Shown one piece after another: positions 60,372-64,000 of a stretch of DNA of 64,000 nucleotides. Numbering within the stretch: the stretch's first letter is position 1; every line of letters begins with the position of its first letter. The notes beneath the pieces were generated by a model. That model ran no database searches. It saw only the letters and a list, made by a program, of their open reading frames with translations, and had not been told where the DNA came from. This DNA is from Capitella teleta (Eukaryota > Annelida > Polychaeta > Capitellidae), in contig KB308736.1 in assembly GCA_000328365.1 (NCBI GenBank), positions 27,515 to 91,514 of the forward strand, read 5' to 3'. The position numbers and the translations under genes are program-made.

Positions 60372-60942
60372 TTTGCAAAGGGTCACAACAACCGTTTTAG
60401 ATTTGGAAGTAGCTTGGCATCGGGCCTAGTAATTGAAGTTAAAGCGGGTGTGCGCAACAGACAAGATGATAAAAACGAATGATTCCATTCCATTCCCGGC
60501 TTTTCAAATAATGCAAAAAATTGCAAATAATGGCCAATCGAGATGGTAAAATTTTACATCAGCCTTACGATTTTCACACATGTAATGAGCCAAAGAGAGG
60601 AGTTTCCACGCAGTTGAGTTTAATTAGTTGTGGACTCCTCGTCGACCGATCTCAGAAGGTAAACAACTAAACATATGCCGCTGCTCAACGCTAGCATTGA
60701 AACTTTGCACGTTTCATTGAATTTGTAGTCGGCTGTGGCTATGATCCCTTTATTTGATTTTCCAAGTTGAGGTCATAAGAGACAATGTACGGTACTAAAA
60801 ATGGCTCTATCATGTCAAAATTAATGACTCGTTGACTTTTAGTGAAAAAAAGTGTCAATTGTGAATTTACAATTCTATGACTGATTTCTTGTTGATGTCA
60901 CTTTGTGTGATTTCTTGTATTTTGCTATTTGCAGCAGTCTCC

Positions 60943-61764
60943 ATGGCGTCTGCTGAAAGTGCTCCAAAAAAAGCAAAAGTGCTGACATGGCAAAGCAAAC
61001 TGCTGACAGCGCAAGATTTCAAGCGAGAGGGCAATGAACTATACAAGGCAGAGCAACACAAAGCAGCCATCGGCAAATACCACCGAGCCATCCTCTACGT
61101 GAAGGGCATCGAAGGGGCCACTCAATCTCTGCCGTTTGCCAACATGAACCCGGACTATGAAGCCGCGTCTAAAATATCAGATGAGGGAAAAGCTCAAGTT
61201 GAACTTCTCAAGATCGCCTGCTACAATAACCTCGCAGGTAACCTTGGAGACTTTTCAGTCATTGTTGCATAATCTGCGGATATTTCAGCTGCTCTGCTGC
61301 AGGTTGACGGGTCGAACTTGGATAAAGTGGTGACGTATTGCGAGGAAGTTCTTGCGATGGACCCGAACAACGTGAAGGCGTTGTACCGCAAAGGTCAGGC
61401 CCTTAACGGACTCCGCAACTTTGAAGACGCCATGAAAGTCTTACGTCATGCCACTCATCAACCCGATGGAGAAAAAGGTAAACGCTGACCAAATTTGTTG
61501 TCAAAATTACACCTTAACACGGCCTGATTGTAGAAAACAAATTAAACCTTGGCTAATTTTTCTTGTTTTTTTACTCTTTAAGATGTGCGGATCCGCCGCT
61601 TGTTACAAGAGTGTAGCGCTCAGTATGATCGACAGGAGGAAGCGAGCAGGCATACGTACAGAGCTATGTTCTCTCAAATGAGCATTGATGACTCCGTCTC
61701 CAATCCTCCTAGACTCTCTTCGTCGGACAGTGACACTCAACTTGATGAAACTCGGCCTTCATGA
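60943..61764 (+). CDS. TTC9-family tetratricopeptide repeat protein
   Basis: Three coding exons, 60943-61237, 61289-61477, 61583-61764. Frame is kept, giving 221 residues, the size of vertebrate TTC9A/B/C (~170-240). TTC9 proteins are small cytosolic TPR proteins; TTC9A has been tied to tropomyosin and the actin cytoskeleton. Family signatures visible are FKREGNELYKAEQHKAAIGK followed by YHRAIL, the central CYNNLAAALLQ, a Kelch-free helix pair NVKALYRKGQAL and the tail YRAMFSQ (YLGMFG in human TTC9C). The Ser/Asp-rich end (LSSSDSDTQLDE) is extra. The start is the ATG right after an acceptor (TGCTATTTGCAG), so the hydrophobic frame running in from 60877 is intron or leader. It cannot be assigned to TTC9A, B or C. 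Confidence 0.88.
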
Positions 61765-62913
61765 TGATAGCATTCGTAGATGTCAAACAATGTATTTGCA
61801 GTTTATTATGTCGACTCTTTTGCACTCTGGTTGTCATAGTAACTTGGTTGCCATAGTAACTCAGCAGTGGACTGCATGATTCAGCAGGCCTCCTCGTGTT
61901 AGCACTGTGTGTGGTCAGTTGATCTCCTGTATTGGTCAGTACATGAAATCTTATGGTGAACAATGATGGATCATTTGAGTTTTGATAATCCAGTTCATTC
62001 AATTTGTGTTTCCAGTTAATCATGTTTGAGGAATTTCAAAATGAATTTTCGTGTTTTACAGCAAACGTTGTTTTCTAAACTGAAGTAAAGAAGAACAAAC
62101 TGATTTGCTTACGATAATCAGGTTTAGCTGTGATTAAATTTGTTTTGAATGCTCTTGAAAGTTGAAATATTTCAGTACTTGATGGCAGTAGAAAAAGTCC
62201 TTTGAGAATTCGATCAGTGCTGGTGTTATTTTCCACATTTAATTTAGAATAGCGGACAAGATTATAAGCAATGCATTTGGCAGAGAACCAATTTCTCACT
62301 TTGAAGGCATTTCATATCACTCAATCTGTGTCACAAATTGATTTAATTATTTGCTTATTTCTTTGCTGTGATCTTGAAATGTTATTTATTTCTCATTACT
62401 AACACTATTATGATCATTTTTAATTTGTTTTCTACATTTTGTCTTCTTCGGATGCATAAACACATCATACACATTGCATTTTTATTATTATGAATCTTTT
62501 GAAGGAAACACAAATTCTGAAGAAAAAAAAAATAAGAGCATAATTTTGGAATATGAAATTATTAAATTATTAAAAGATGTTCATAGCGACAATAAATGAA
62601 CAAAGCAAAATTGTATTGTTTTACATTTTTTCACTATCAATTGATTTCACAGGGTAACTTATAAGAGTGAAATATGCTGTTAGCCTGTACAAATTAAAAT
62701 TTACTTATAACTTAGTCTGTACAAATTAAAATTTGCTTATAACTTATTATTAATAATATAATTATATATACTTATTACATTTCGTTTCAGAAGGAAAAAA
62801 GAAAGCATGGTTAATGTAATGACATGTGATTACTTCTTGAGTGAATGAATTGACAAAGAATGTCGATGTACACTTGACATTCGATTAATTATTATTAATC
62901 GATTAATGGGATT
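61765..62913. other. Convergent intergenic region
   Basis: 3' flanks of TTC9 and the HSPA12-like gene. AT-rich; contains a 21-bp direct repeat of AGTCTGTACAAATTAAAATT-like sequence near 62690-62745. No gene seen. Confidence 0.5.
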
Positions 62914-64000
62914 TCAGATTTTCTTGCTGCTCAGAATATCAAAGCTTCGCTGCACCCACTCTTTGTCTCTCGTTCCGATCTGTCGTGTTTGGACGACAAG
63001 CTCAGTTTCCCCAAAGAAAACTCTGACTTTAATTTCACGATCGAGTCCTTTGCCCTCAAGGGGCGTAGTCCATGAACCAATGTGCTCTACGCCTTCTTCA
63101 TCCACATACTCAACATCAGACTTCTCTGTGCAGTACACATTAGTGAGAATTTCCGTCGTATTCACCATGGATGGAGCAAAAGTGAACTCCTTGACCTGAC
63201 CTACTTTGATGACTTCACCTCTTTTCACGTAGATGTGCATAATTTTCGTCTGTTTCTCGATTGATTCCGTCACCTTAACTCTCCGTTTGTCTGCTCCATG
63301 TGTTTCGGGGTCATATGTCTTCCAAATCTCTTGACCATACGTCATACGAGCAACGCGACTCGTGACGATATTCGGGTTATGTCCAAAGGCGACTGCGCCG
63401 TGCAACACGCACAGACTGGCGTCATCCGGGATCAGCACTTTGACTCTCTTTCCAAAGGCTTCTTTTACGGCCGCTTGTAGAATCGGACTCTCGCTAAACC
63501 CACCGACCATCAGAATCATGGAGACGTTTTTCAACTGAGGCAAGCGCATCAATTTCCTCATGTGATTAACAATTTCTTGAACTGGATTCCGGAATAAATC
63601 TTGAATGATGTCATGGTCGATTATCAGCATTCGTTTGTTGCATTTGACGCCTGGGATTCTTTGGTTATTGACGATGTCAATCAATTTCCTCCCAGTTACC
63701 TCCCATGTAATCTCATGCATGGAGTACGGTATTTCAATGTTCAGTGTGTCACTTTCTTCGTTTTGGATGGTCTTTTTCTTGTGGTCAAATGTGATCATCA
63801 GCTGCAGCCAGTCGATCGGACTCTCCTGTCTGATGGTGCTCACTACGTCCATTCCTGCAATTTGGCTCAAGAACTCGACGAAAGCATCGTCTACTTTGGT
63901 GCCTCCGAATGAGCTTCCAGTCGCTTCGTAAATCTGATTCAGAGTTTGATTTGGTTGAATTTTGTAGGAAGTGACATCGATAGTTCCTCCTGTAGAAATA
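62914..64000 (-). CDS. HSPA12-like Hsp70-family protein, partial (C-terminal part)
   Basis: HSPA12 proteins are divergent Hsp70 relatives with an ATPase-type fold but an atypical substrate domain; the family is expanded in several marine invertebrates. The visible frame holds the second half of the nucleotide-binding domain: the phosphate-2 motif GGTIDVTSYKI at the window edge, SFGGTKVDDAFVEFL, the adenosine-motif-like MILMVGGFSESPILQAAVKE, and SLCVLHGAVAFGHNP. A C-terminal beta-rich segment then ends at WVQRSFDILSSKKI. The N-terminal part is outside the window. An acceptor-like CTACAG near 63990 on the minus strand may mark the start of this last exon at 63989. About 355 residues are seen, against ~680 for whole family members. 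Confidence 0.9.
   Translation of the reverse strand, partial: ISTGGTIDVTSYKIQPNQTLNQIYEATGSSFGGTKVDDAFVEFLSQIAGMDVVSTIRQESPIDWLQLMITFDHKKKTIQNEESDTLNIEIPYSMHEITWEVTGRKLIDIVNNQRIPGVKCNKRMLIIDHDIIQDLFRNPVQEIVNHMRKLMRLPQLKNVSMILMVGGFSESPILQAAVKEAFGKRVKVLIPDDASLCVLHGAVAFGHNPNIVTSRVARMTYGQEIWKTYDPETHGADKRRVKVTESIEKQTKIMHIYVKRGEVIKVGQVKEFTFAPSMVNTTEILTNVYCTEKSDVEYVDEEGVEHIGSWTTPLEGKGLDREIKVRVFFGETELVVQTRQIGTRDKEWVQRSFDILSSKKI

Noticed and set aside
60877-60942. Hydrophobic N-terminal extension of the TTC9 frame resembling a signal peptide
   Set aside because: A good splice acceptor (TGCTATTTGCAG) lies between it and the family's expected start, and TTC9 proteins are cytosolic.
1-64000. CRISPR arrays, operons, rRNA and tRNA genes
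   Set aside because: No repeat-spacer array, polycistronic layout, rRNA segment or tRNA cloverleaf with matching A and B boxes was found by eye; the tandem repeats present have no spacers.

Overview
This is animal nuclear DNA. Genes are split by GT-AG introns that are mostly 50-70 bp, AATAAA polyadenylation signals follow several genes, and the intergenic DNA is AT-rich with decayed transposons. The gene set (CENP-F, PTPN14/21, ZNF318, MEMO1, TTC9, HSPA12 and Kelch-family relatives, and a Mab-21/cGAS-like protein) marks a metazoan. The compact introns and the cGAS-like and HSPA12-like genes fit a marine invertebrate, perhaps a sponge, but I cannot place it from sequence alone. Splice sites were read by eye and checked for reading-frame continuity.

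Layout. 0-16 kb: a CENP-F (mitosin) homologue on the minus strand with one giant coiled-coil exon and an internal 654-bp tandem duplication. Its likely promoter lies near 13.9 kb, and it is bracketed by two copies of a ~366-bp direct repeat. 16-21 kb: an assembly gap, a broken Ty3/gypsy integrase fossil and empty AT-rich DNA. 21.5-28.3 kb (+): a FERM-phosphatase of the PTPN14/PTPN21 (Pez) family, 16 coding exons. 29.1-31.5 kb (-): a secreted protein with three VWA domains. 33.5-37.2 kb (+): an unrecognised acidic, coiled-coil protein ending in a CAAX box (CAVM). 38.8 kb: a compact cluster of ETS- and ISRE-like motifs. 39.1-40.5 kb (-): an intronless cGAS-like nucleotidyltransferase with all three catalytic acids and a C-terminal membrane anchor. 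41-43 kb: small terminal-inverted-repeat elements and a LINE tail. 43.9-48.7 kb (+): a ZNF318-like matrin zinc-finger protein. 48.9-49.7 kb: a Tigger/pogo element. 50.2-52.1 kb (-): MEMO1. 53.4-55.3 kb (+): a BTB-BACK-Kelch protein. 55-60 kb: Tc1 and LINE remnants and small repeats. 60.9-61.8 kb (+): a TTC9-family TPR protein. 62.9-64 kb (-): the C-terminal part of an HSPA12-like chaperone, running off the window.

No operon or single shared pathway is evident. The strongest candidate for something undescribed is the tail-anchored cGAS-like receptor with an ETS/ISRE-like motif cluster about 240 bp beyond its 3' end. The CAAX coiled-coil protein comes next: its lipid motif is present while the CENP-F homologue has lost the CAAX box known from vertebrates.
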